Shown here piece after piece: positions 57,133-64,000 of a stretch of DNA of 64,000 nt. The stretch's first letter is position 1. Each line of letters begins with the position of its first letter. The stretch lies in NCBI RefSeq assembly GCF_000013385.1, contig NC_007760.1, positions 1,799,001-1,863,000 of the forward strand, read 5' to 3'. Below the pieces are notes generated by a model that searched no databases, was not told where the DNA came from, and worked only from the letters and a program-made list of their open reading frames with translations. The DNA is from Anaeromyxobacter dehalogenans 2CP-C. Its GTDB lineage: Bacteria; Myxococcota; Myxococcia; Myxococcales; Anaeromyxobacteraceae. The position numbers and the translations under genes were made by a program.

Positions 57133-57150
57133 CGCTAGAAACACCCCCTG

Positions 57151-57624
57151 ATGCCCAGCCTCTCCCCGTCCTCCCTGCCGCGCTCCGCGCGCGGGCAGAT
57201 CACGTGGGTCACGGCCGCGATCCTCGCTGCGCTGCTGGGCGGCGGCTACCTGGCCTGGGTCTGGGTGCCGGTCTACATCGTGGACTTCCAGGCGCGGCAG
57301 GTGGTGCGGGACTTCATGAACCGCGCCGTCAAGGACCGGAACGACGACCGGCTGCGCGCCGACATGATCCGCCGGCTGGAGATGCTCGCCACCGACCAGG
57401 TCGTGGACGAGCGCGGCGAGCCGGCCACGGTGCCGGCGGTGGCGCTCGCGCCCGGCGACGTGGTCTGGGAGCGCGACACCAGCGGCGCGGCCCCCACGCT
57501 GCACGTGGCGTTCGACTACGTCCGCGTGGTGGAGCTGCCGTTCCTGGACCGCACCGTGGAGAAGGCGTTCACGGTGGACTTCACGCAGGACATCTCCATC
57601 CCGGACTGGGGACCATCGCGGTAG
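57151..57624 (+). CDS. Single-pass membrane protein, DUF4845-like
   Basis: A 157-residue protein with an N-terminal membrane helix (TWVTAAILAALLGGGYLAWVWVPVYI) and an external domain beginning VDFQARQVVRDFMNRA. Position after lepB, length and the helix-then-VPVY pattern match DUF4845 proteins found after lepB in other Proteobacteria, but sequence likeness is weak. Function unknown. It ends 10 bp before pyrR. Confidence 0.7.
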   Translation: MPSLSPSSLPRSARGQITWVTAAILAALLGGGYLAWVWVPVYIVDFQARQVVRDFMNRAVKDRNDDRLRADMIRRLEMLATDQVVDERGEPATVPAVALAPGDVVWERDTSGAAPTLHVAFDYVRVVELPFLDRTVEKAFTVDFTQDISIPDWGPSR

Positions 57625-57634
57625 AGGGGGGCGC

Positions 57635-58171
57635 ATGAACGCTGCGGACATCGAACGAGCGGTACGACGCCTGGGCCGCGACATCGCGGAGCGCGCCCGC
57701 GCGGCGGGGGCGGCCGGCGACGTCGCCATCGTGGGCATCCGGCGGGGCGGGGTGCACCTGGCCCAGCGGCTCCGCCGCGAGCTGGCCCGGGAGCTCGGCG
57801 CCGAGCCGCCGCTCGGGACGCTGGACATCGCGCTCTACCGCGACGACCTCGCCGACAAGGGCGCGGCCCCGGTGATCGGCCCGACCGACGTCCGGTTCCC
57901 GGTCCAGGGCAAGACCCTGGTGCTGGTGGACGACGTGCTCTACACGGGCCGCACGGTGCGTGCGGCGCTCGACGAGATCGTGGACTTCGGCCGCCCGCGC
58001 CGCGTCTGGCTGGCGGTGCTGGTGGACCGCGGCGGCCGCGAGCTGCCCATCTCGGCCGACTTCGCGGGCGCGCGGCTGGAGGTCTCGGACCAGGACGACG
58101 TGCAGGTGCGCCTGGTGGAGTCGGGCGCGCCCGAGGACGCGGTGGTGGTCAAGCCGAGGAGGGCGCCGTGA
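57635..58171 (+). CDS. pyrR: PyrR bifunctional regulator/uracil phosphoribosyltransferase
   Basis: A 178-residue phosphoribosyltransferase-fold protein. The PRPP-binding motif is LVLVDDVLYTGRTVRAALDE (about 91-110), preceded by IVGIRRGGVHLAQRL; the C-terminal LVDRGGRELPISADFAG matches PyrR. In Bacillus it binds pyr mRNA to control attenuation and makes UMP from uracil. Here the gap before it is only 10 bp, with no room for a leader attenuator; it overlaps pyrB by 4 bp. Confidence 0.92.
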   Translation: MNAADIERAVRRLGRDIAERARAAGAAGDVAIVGIRRGGVHLAQRLRRELARELGAEPPLGTLDIALYRDDLADKGAAPVIGPTDVRFPVQGKTLVLVDDVLYTGRTVRAALDEIVDFGRPRRVWLAVLVDRGGRELPISADFAGARLEVSDQDDVQVRLVESGAPEDAVVVKPRRAP

Positions 58172-59109
58172 TCGGTCGACACAAGCACTGCATCGCGCTG
58201 GAGGACTTCTCCCGCGAGGAGATCCTCGAGGTCATCGACCTCGCGGTCTCCATGAAGGAGGTGCTGCAGCGGCCCATCAAGAAGGTCCCGAGCCTGCGCG
58301 GCAAGATGGTGGTGAACCTGTTCTTCGAGGCCTCCACCCGCACCCGCAGCTCCTTCGAGACCGCCGCCAAGATCCTCTCCGCCGACGCGCTCAACTGGAC
58401 GTCGTCGTCCTCGTCGGTCACCAAGGGCGAGACGCTGGTGGACACGGCGAAGAACCTCGAGGCGATGCGCCCGGACGTGCTGGTGATCCGGCACTCGGCC
58501 GGCGGCGCGCCGCGGCTGGTCGCGGAGCACGTGGGCTGCTCGGTGGTCTCCGCCGGCGACGGCGCGCACGAGCACCCGAGCCAGGGGCTCCTCGACTGCT
58601 TCACGCTGCGGGAGAAGCTCGGCACGCTCGAGGGCAAGACCGTCGCCATCGTGGGCGACGTCAGCCACTCGCGCGTGGCCCGCTCCGACCTGCACGCGTT
58701 CCCGAAGCTGGGGGCGAAGGTCCGGCTGTGCGGGCCGCCCACCATGATGCCGGCCGGGGTGGAGCGGCTCGGCGCCACGGTCCACACCGATCTGCGCGAG
58801 GCGGTGGACGGCGCGGACGCGGTCATCATGCTGCGCATCCAGCACGAGCGCATCGGCGACCCGCTCATCCCCGGCACGCGCGAGTACTCGAAGGTCTGGG
58901 GCCTGAACGCGAAGAAGGCGGCGGACTGGCTGAAGCCCTCCTGCGTGATCCTGCACCCCGGCCCCATCAACCGCGGCGTGGAGCTGTCGCCCGAGGTGGC
59001 GGACGGGCCCCGCTCGGTGATCCTGGACCAGGTGCAGAACGGGGTGGCGGTCCGGATGGCGATCCTGTACCTGCTCGCGGGCGGCGCGGGCGAGGAGGCC
59101 AGGGCGTGA
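58168..59109 (+). CDS. pyrB: Aspartate carbamoyltransferase catalytic subunit
   Basis: A 313-residue enzyme joining carbamoyl phosphate and aspartate, second step of pyrimidine synthesis. Carbamoyl-phosphate site FFEASTRTRSSFETAAK, then SSVTKGETLVDTAKNL, HEHPSQGLLD and HPGPINRGVEL. GTG start overlaps the pyrR stop. No regulatory pyrI subunit is nearby. Cotranscribed with pyrC and carA. Confidence 0.96.
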   Translation: MIGRHKHCIALEDFSREEILEVIDLAVSMKEVLQRPIKKVPSLRGKMVVNLFFEASTRTRSSFETAAKILSADALNWTSSSSSVTKGETLVDTAKNLEAMRPDVLVIRHSAGGAPRLVAEHVGCSVVSAGDGAHEHPSQGLLDCFTLREKLGTLEGKTVAIVGDVSHSRVARSDLHAFPKLGAKVRLCGPPTMMPAGVERLGATVHTDLREAVDGADAVIMLRIQHERIGDPLIPGTREYSKVWGLNAKKAADWLKPSCVILHPGPINRGVELSPEVADGPRSVILDQVQNGVAVRMAILYLLAGGAGEEARA

Positions 59110-59139
59110 CGGCGCGGCTCGGGACGGGAGGCAGGCGCG

Positions 59140-60441
59140 ATGTCTGACGTGCTCTTCATCGAGGGCGGCCGGGTCATCGACCCGGCCGGCGGCGTGGACG
59201 GCGTCCGCACCGTGGTGATCCGCGACGGCAAGGTGGCGGAGGTGGCGGAGCGGGTGGAGCGCCCGCGCGACGCCCGCGTCCTGGACGCGCGGAACCGGTG
59301 GGTCACCCCGGGCTTCGTGGACCTCCACGTCCACCTGCGCGAGCCGGGGCAGGAGTACAAGGAGACGGTCGCGACCGGCGCGCGCGCGGCGGTGGCGGGC
59401 GGCTTCACCGCCGTCTGCGCCATGCCGAACACGAAGCCGGTGAACGACTGCGCCGCGGTGACCGAGCTCGTGCTCGCGCGCGCCGCGGCGGCCGGGCTGG
59501 CGCGCGTCTACCCGGTGGGCGCGATCTCGAAGGGCTCCGGCGGCGAGGAGCTGGCCGAGTACGGCGAGCTGAAGGCCTCGGGGTGCGTGGCGCTCTCGGA
59601 CGACGGCCGGCCGGTGATGTCGTCGGCGCTCATGCGCCGCGCGCTCGAGTACGCGCGCGCGTTCGGCCTGCCGCTCACCGTGCACGAGGAGGACCTGCAC
59701 CTCGTCGGCAAGGGCGTGATGCACGAGGGCGCCGCCGCGACGCGGCTCGGCCTGAAGGGCATCCCGTCCCAGGCCGAGGACGTGATGGTGCTGCGCGACA
59801 TCGCGCTGGTGGAGCTCACCGGCGGGCGGCTGCACGTCGCCCACGTCAGCACCGCCGGCGCGGTCCGGGCCATCCGGGAGGCGAAGCGCCGCGGGCTGCC
59901 GGTGACCGGCGAGGTCACCCCGCACCACCTCGCGCTCACCGACGACGACGTGGCCGCCTCGGGCTACTCGACCGACTTCAAGATGAACCCGCCGCTCCGC
60001 TCGGCGGACGACGTCCGCGCCTGCCGCGAGGGGCTCGCGGACGGGACGCTCGACGCCATCGCCACCGACCACGCGCCGCACTCGGCGGTGGAGAAGGACG
60101 TCGAGTTCGACGCCGCCGCGAACGGCATCGTCGGGCTCGAGACCGCGTTCTCGGTGTGCCTGGGCCTGGTGCGGGAGGGCGCGCTGACCGAGCGCCGGCT
60201 CGTCGAGGCGCTCACCGCGGGGCCGGCCAGGGTCTTCGGGCTGCCCGCCGGGACGCTGGCGCGCGGCGCCGCCGCGGACGTGGCGGTGCTCGACGCCGCC
60301 GCCGAGTGGACGCTGGACCCGGCGCGGCTCCAGTCGAAGGGCCGCAACACGCCGTGGAAGGGAAGGCGGCTCGCCGGGCGTTGCACGCACACGATCGTGG
60401 GTGGCCGGATCGTCCACGAGGAGGGCAAGGCAGACCGATGA
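59140..60441 (+). CDS. pyrC: Dihydroorotase
   Basis: A 433-residue type I dihydroorotase (third step of pyrimidine synthesis). The metal ligands are in [20 protein letters not shown] (residues about 60-79) and [10 protein letters not shown]; substrate-binding [11 protein letters not shown] and FKMNPPLRS are intact, so it is an active enzyme rather than a PyrC-like structural partner. It starts 30 bp after pyrB, and its stop overlaps the carA start (ATGA). Confidence 0.96.
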   Translation: MSDVLFIEGGRVIDPAGGVDGVRTVVIRDGKVAEVAERVERPRDARVLDARNRWVTPGFVDLHVHLREPGQEYKETVATGARAAVAGGFTAVCAMPNTKPVNDCAAVTELVLARAAAAGLARVYPVGAISKGSGGEELAEYGELKASGCVALSDDGRPVMSSALMRRALEYARAFGLPLTVHEEDLHLVGKGVMHEGAAATRLGLKGIPSQAEDVMVLRDIALVELTGGRLHVAHVSTAGAVRAIREAKRRGLPVTGEVTPHHLALTDDDVAASGYSTDFKMNPPLRSADDVRACREGLADGTLDAIATDHAPHSAVEKDVEFDAAANGIVGLETAFSVCLGLVREGALTERRLVEALTAGPARVFGLPAGTLARGAAADVAVLDAAAEWTLDPARLQSKGRNTPWKGRRLAGRCTHTIVGGRIVHEEGKADR

Positions 60442-61559
60442 AGCAGGCGATCCTGGCGCTGGCGGACGGCACCACCTTCGAGGGGTTCTCGCTCGGCGCG
60501 ACCGGCGAGGCCACGGGGGAGGTCGTCTTCAACACCTCCATGACCGGATACCAGGAGATCCTGACCGACCCGTCGTACGTCGATCAGATGATCTGCATGA
60601 CGTATCCGGAGCAGGGGAACTACGGCGTGAACCGCGCCGACGAGGAGTCCGCGCGCCCGCACGCCACCGGCTTCATCGTCCGCCACGCCGCCGAGCAGCC
60701 GTCGAACTTCCGCGCCGAGCAGAGCCTGCACGGCTACCTCGCGGCGCACGGCATCGTCGGGATCACCGGCATCGACACGCGGCGGCTCACGCGGCACATC
60801 CGCACCGCCGGCGCGCAGATGGGCGTCATCGCCACCGAGGGGAGCGCCGGGGCGCTGGTGGAGCGGGCGCGCGCGCTGCCCGGGATGGAGGGGCAGGACC
60901 TCGCCACCCGCATCTCGACCGCGGCGCCGTACGAGTGGACGGAGCAGGGCGCCGACTGCTGGACCGACGCCGAGCGCGCGCCGCTCGCGAAGCCGCGCTT
61001 CCACGTGGTCGCGTACGACTGGGGGCTGAAGCGCGCCATGCTCCGGCTGCTGGCCGAGGCCGGCTGCCGCGTCACGGTGGTGCCGTCGCGCACCAGCGCG
61101 GCCGAGGCGCTGGCGCTCCGCCCGGACGGCGTGTTCCTCACGAACGGCCCCGGCGACCCCGCCGCGGTGACGGGCGCGCGCGAGACGGTGGCGGCGCTGC
61201 TCGGCAAGGTGCCGGTGTTCGGCATCTGCCTCGGCCACCAGATCCTGGCGCTCGCCATCGGCGCGCGCACCTACAAGCTCAAGTTCGGCCACCGCGGCGC
61301 GAACCAGCCGGTGAAGGAGCTGGACACCGGCAAGGTGGACATCACCGCCCAGAACCACGGCTTCGCCGTGGACGACGCCAGCCTGGGCAAGCGCGCCCGC
61401 GTCACCCACGTGAACCTGAACGACGGGACGGTGGAGGGCATCGAGGTGCTCGACGCGCCGGCCTTCAGCGTCCAGTACCACCCCGAGTCGTCGCCCGGGC
61501 CGCACGACGCGCGCCCGCTGTTCGCGCGCTTCGTGGCGATGATGGAGCGGTCTCGATGA
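60438..61559 (+). CDS. carA: Carbamoyl-phosphate synthase small subunit
   Basis: A 373-residue glutaminase subunit that supplies ammonia to CarB. N-terminal domain: [22 protein letters not shown]; glutaminase triad: Cys in [11 protein letters not shown] and His/Glu in [12 protein letters not shown]. The start overlaps the pyrC stop and its own stop overlaps the next start. The large subunit carB is not next to it. Confidence 0.96.
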   Translation: MKQAILALADGTTFEGFSLGATGEATGEVVFNTSMTGYQEILTDPSYVDQMICMTYPEQGNYGVNRADEESARPHATGFIVRHAAEQPSNFRAEQSLHGYLAAHGIVGITGIDTRRLTRHIRTAGAQMGVIATEGSAGALVERARALPGMEGQDLATRISTAAPYEWTEQGADCWTDAERAPLAKPRFHVVAYDWGLKRAMLRLLAEAGCRVTVVPSRTSAAEALALRPDGVFLTNGPGDPAAVTGARETVAALLGKVPVFGICLGHQILALAIGARTYKLKFGHRGANQPVKELDTGKVDITAQNHGFAVDDASLGKRARVTHVNLNDGTVEGIEVLDAPAFSVQYHPESSPGPHDARPLFARFVAMMERSR

Positions 61560-62257
61560 CGCTGCAGCTGCTGCACGAGCGCCTGCTCGCCTGGGCCACC
61601 GACGGCGCGCGCAAGGAGGAGCTCCTCGCCGCGCGCCGGTTCCACTTCGACCGGTACGGCGAGCCGCACGAGGAGGATCGCACCTACGAGCCCCGGCTGA
61701 ACGGGATGCTCGACTACTACCTCTACGACCACCGGCCCGCGGGCGGCACCGGCACCACCATCGAGCGGTTCATCGAGGCGGAGGGCCCCTCGCTCTCGCC
61801 CGAGGAGCTGGCCGCGTACCAGGACCTGGCGCGCAACGTCCACGGGCTGTTCGAGGTCCGCAAGATCCGCGACGGCCTGCTGCGGCTCCGCGACGTGTTC
61901 ACCGCAGGGGACTACGACGTCACCGAGCGGCGCCACGTCGCCGGGCTGGACAAGGGCGACGTGCTGGAGGCGCGGCTGCTCCCGTTCCAGGGCGCGCTCT
62001 ACTTCTCCGGCGCGTTCCTGTACCACCCGCGCGAGGCGCACAAGGCGATCCACGCCGAGGTGAAGCGCCTGCGCAAGGCGGCCGGGAAGGGCGGCACGGT
62101 GGACGTGAAGGAGTTCCTGGCGACGCTGTCGCGCATGGCGTTCAAGCTGGAGCGCTACCGCAACGTCCGGCTCGAGTCGATCTACGACTTCGCCGCCGAG
62201 TCGCGGCTGCCCACGCCGCGCCCGGCGCGCCCGCCCGGCGAGCCGGGCGCGCAGTAG
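61556..62257 (+). CDS. Conserved hypothetical protein cotranscribed with carA
   Basis: A 233-residue soluble protein I do not recognise. It is helical and charged: [23 protein letters not shown] near the start, YYLYDHRP at about 57-64, a run with [20 protein letters not shown], and a C-terminal [19 protein letters not shown] helix and Pro-rich tail. No cysteines, signal peptide or membrane segment. ATG overlaps the carA stop by 4 bp, so it is translated in the pyrimidine operon; role unknown. Confidence 0.75.
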   Translation: MTLQLLHERLLAWATDGARKEELLAARRFHFDRYGEPHEEDRTYEPRLNGMLDYYLYDHRPAGGTGTTIERFIEAEGPSLSPEELAAYQDLARNVHGLFEVRKIRDGLLRLRDVFTAGDYDVTERRHVAGLDKGDVLEARLLPFQGALYFSGAFLYHPREAHKAIHAEVKRLRKAAGKGGTVDVKEFLATLSRMAFKLERYRNVRLESIYDFAAESRLPTPRPARPPGEPGAQ

Positions 62258-62269
62258 CGCCGCCCGCCG

Positions 62270-62806
62270 CTACATCCGCTGCGGCTCCCCGCCCTCGCGC
62301 GCGACGCGCTCGCGGGCCCGGTCCACCTCCTCCGGCGACAGGCCCGACTCGTCCATCACCCGGCGGCTGGTGAAGATCGGCGCGCCGGCCGAGACGGCCA
62401 GCGCCACCGACTCGGAGGCCGCGCCCGGGAGCTCGAGGCGGCGCGCGCCCTGCGTCAGCCGCACCCGCGCGCCGCCCGGGCCCTCGTCCGCGGACGCGAT
62501 CTCCACCTCGCGCACCCGCCCGCCCAGCGCCCGGATCGTCTCGGCGAGCAGGCCCGGGGCCGCGTCCGCGCGCAGGCGCCGGCCGAGGTCCTGGTCCTGC
62601 GCGCCCGGCACGACGAGCGGCAGCAGGTTCTTCGCCCCCTTCTCGCGCAGCACCAGGATCGAGGCGGCCCCCTCGGGCATCGGCAGCACGCCCGCCACCT
62701 CCAGCTCGACCCGCGCCGCGGGCGGCGCCGCCGCGTGCGCGGAGATCCCGGCCAGGCCCGTCACGAGCACGAACCAGGGGATGGAGAGAGAGGCGCTGAC
62801 TCGCAT
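62270..62806 (-). CDS. Exported, degenerate bifunctional-nuclease-family (DUF151) protein
   Basis: A 178-residue protein with a signal peptide (ISAHAAAPPAA) and a DUF151-like core: VAGVLPMPEGAASILVLREKGAKNLLPLVV, LLAETIRALGGRVREVEIA, and SESVALAVSAGAPIFTSRRVMDE. The usual DxRPSDAIALAL catalytic patch is replaced by GAASESVALAV, so nuclease activity is doubtful. Family members are usually cytosolic; an export signal is unusual. Convergent with the preceding gene. Confidence 0.7.
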   Translation of the reverse strand: MRVSASLSIPWFVLVTGLAGISAHAAAPPAARVELEVAGVLPMPEGAASILVLREKGAKNLLPLVVPGAQDQDLGRRLRADAAPGLLAETIRALGGRVREVEIASADEGPGGARVRLTQGARRLELPGAASESVALAVSAGAPIFTSRRVMDESGLSPEEVDRARERVAREGGEPQRM

Positions 62807-62954
62807 GGACGCTCCGGGGTCACCGTGGGACCACCTTGAAGGTGGGCTCCGCCGGTCCGCGCGGGCACCGGGGCGGGCGAGCGGGCGCGGGCCCCGCACC
62901 GGGAGGGCGCGGGACTTCACGGAGCGCGCCGGACGCCGCATCTCAGAGGGCGGC

Positions 62955-64000
62955 GTGGACTTCTCGCTGCTCGACTCGGCGCCGGACGCCATGGTGATCG
63001 CCGACGACGCCGGCGCGATCCTCTTCGTGAACGCCCACGCCGAGCGCCTCTTCGGCTACCGGAGCGAGGAGCTGCTGGGCAGGCCGGTGGAGGTGCTGCT
63101 CCCGGCGCGCTACCGGACCATGCACCAGGTCCACCGGTCCGCGTACCAGGCCGCGCCGCGCACCCGCCCCATGGGGCTCGGCCTCGACCTGTCCGGGCTC
63201 CGTCACGACGGGGCCGAGTTCCCGGCCGAGATCAGCCTGTCGCCGATCCAGGTGGACGGGCGGAGCTGCGTGATCGCGGCGGTGCGCGACGCGACCGAGC
63301 GGCGGAAGATCGAGGAGCGCGCCCGGCTCTGGCGGAAGGCGCAGGAGGAGGTGCGCGAGCGCGACGAGTTCCTGTCGGTGGCCTCGCACGAGCTGCGCAC
63401 GCCGGTGACCGCGCTCCAGCTGCAGCTGCTCCACCGGGCCGCGCTCCGCTCGGGCGAGGGCCTGCCGCCGGACGTGGTGGACCGGCTGGAGACGCTGGAG
63501 CGGCAGACGCGCCGGCTCGCCGCGCTGGTGGGCGAGCTGCTCGACGTCTCGCGCATGCGCCTCGGCAAGATCGAGCTCCGGCGCGAGGCGCTCGATCTCG
63601 CCGAGGTGGCGCGCGACGCGGCCGGCCACGCCCAGGGCGACCTGGCGCGCTCCGGGTCGAAGCTCGCGCTCGACCTGCAGCCGGTCACCGGGGCCTGGGA
63701 CCGGACGCGCCTCGAGCAGGTGATCGCGAACCTGCTCGTGAACGCCGCCAAGTTCGGGCAGGGGCGGCCGATCGCGCTGCACGTCACCGGCGACGACGGC
63801 ACCGCCCGCGTGCGCGTCAGCGACCAGGGCATCGGCATCGCGCCGGAGCAGCAGGTGCGGGTGTTCGACCGCTTCGCGCGCGCCGTGCCGGCCCAGAACT
63901 TCGGCGGGCTCGGGCTGGGGCTCTACATCGCGCGGCAGATCGTGGAGGCGCACGGCGGCACCATCGAGGTGGCGAGCACGCCAGGCGCCGGCGCGACGTT
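62955..64000 (+). CDS. PAS-domain sensor histidine kinase (C-terminus cut by window edge)
   Basis: At least 348 residues. An N-terminal PAS domain (residues 1-125; LDSAPDAMVIADDAGAILFVN, RLFGYRSEELLGRPVEVLLP) is followed by the dimerisation box with the phospho-acceptor in FLSVASHELRTPVTALQL, then ATPase motifs VIANLLVNAAKF, VSDQGIGIAPE and GLGLGLYIARQIVEAHGG. No membrane segment is seen, so it is probably cytoplasmic. GTG start at 62955 has AGAGGG upstream. It runs off the right edge; no cognate regulator is visible. Confidence 0.92.
   Translation, partial: MDFSLLDSAPDAMVIADDAGAILFVNAHAERLFGYRSEELLGRPVEVLLPARYRTMHQVHRSAYQAAPRTRPMGLGLDLSGLRHDGAEFPAEISLSPIQVDGRSCVIAAVRDATERRKIEERARLWRKAQEEVRERDEFLSVASHELRTPVTALQLQLLHRAALRSGEGLPPDVVDRLETLERQTRRLAALVGELLDVSRMRLGKIELRREALDLAEVARDAAGHAQGDLARSGSKLALDLQPVTGAWDRTRLEQVIANLLVNAAKFGQGRPIALHVTGDDGTARVRVSDQGIGIAPEQQVRVFDRFARAVPAQNFGGLGLGLYIARQIVEAHGGTIEVASTPGAGAT

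Overview
The window is a stretch of chromosome from a very GC-rich (about 70-75 %) Gram-negative bacterium. Gene content, codon use and several family choices (class II ribonucleotide reductase, ImuA-ImuB-DnaE2 cassette, a LexA-like box of the Myxococcus type, RegB/RegA, a FliH/FliI/FliJ-type export module) point to the Myxococcota, most likely Anaeromyxobacter. The genus is an inference from recognition, not a search result. I see no prophage, insertion sequence, CRISPR array or rRNA operon. Most of it is ordinary, tightly packed chromosome with many 4-bp GTGA/ATGA overlaps.

Layout. 1-4.3 kb: an ApbE-type flavin transferase (cut by the window edge) divergent from a TetR-controlled EmrAB-type efflux operon. 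4.4-9.2 kb: FtsB-like divisome protein, GAF/GGDEF diguanylate cyclase, PIN-PhoH ATPase, a 152-bp tandem repeat block and a DUF493 protein. 9.2-14.8 kb: lipid-kinase-like protein, dnaK, RimK-like ligase, small periplasmic CxxxxC protein, SpoU-type rRNA methyltransferase. 14.9-29.4 kb: the classical translation/transcription super-cluster tRNA-Thr-Tyr-Gly-Thr-tuf-rpmG-tRNA-Trp-secE-nusG-rplK-rplA-rplJ-rplL-rpoB-rpoC, with hairpins in most gaps and a strong intrinsic terminator after rpoC, then an RpoH-like sigma factor at 29.7 kb.

30.6-33.0 kb holds a three-gene secretion-ATPase module (FliH/SctL, FliI/SctN, FliJ/SctO-like). 33.0-41.4 kb is mixed: CheY-like regulator, acyltransferase, psuG, RNase D, lytic transglycosylase, a tiny cysteine-rich protein, a CAP-domain lipoprotein and a DUF721 protein. 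41.5-43.4 kb is a RegB/RegA redox two-component pair, followed by thioredoxin and a secreted Ser/Gly/Thr-rich protein. 45.1-50.8 kb is the imuA-imuB-dnaE2 mutagenesis operon behind a LexA-like box, with dispersed palindromic repeats inside imuB and after dnaE2. 51.0-53.8 kb is nrdJ, with a pair of NrdR-like boxes over its likely promoter. 54.3-62.3 kb is a long operon-like run lepA-lepB-DUF4845-like-pyrR-pyrB-pyrC-carA-unknown. The window ends with a degenerate bifunctional-nuclease-family protein and a PAS histidine kinase cut by the right edge.

The most noteworthy signals are regulatory or structural rather than a new gene system: the 152-bp tandem repeats, the imuB in-frame palindromic insertion, the LexA-like box filling a promoter spacer, the NrdR box pair, the attenuator-like leader of rplJL, and a few small uncharacterised genes (39176, 61556, 13639, 44032).
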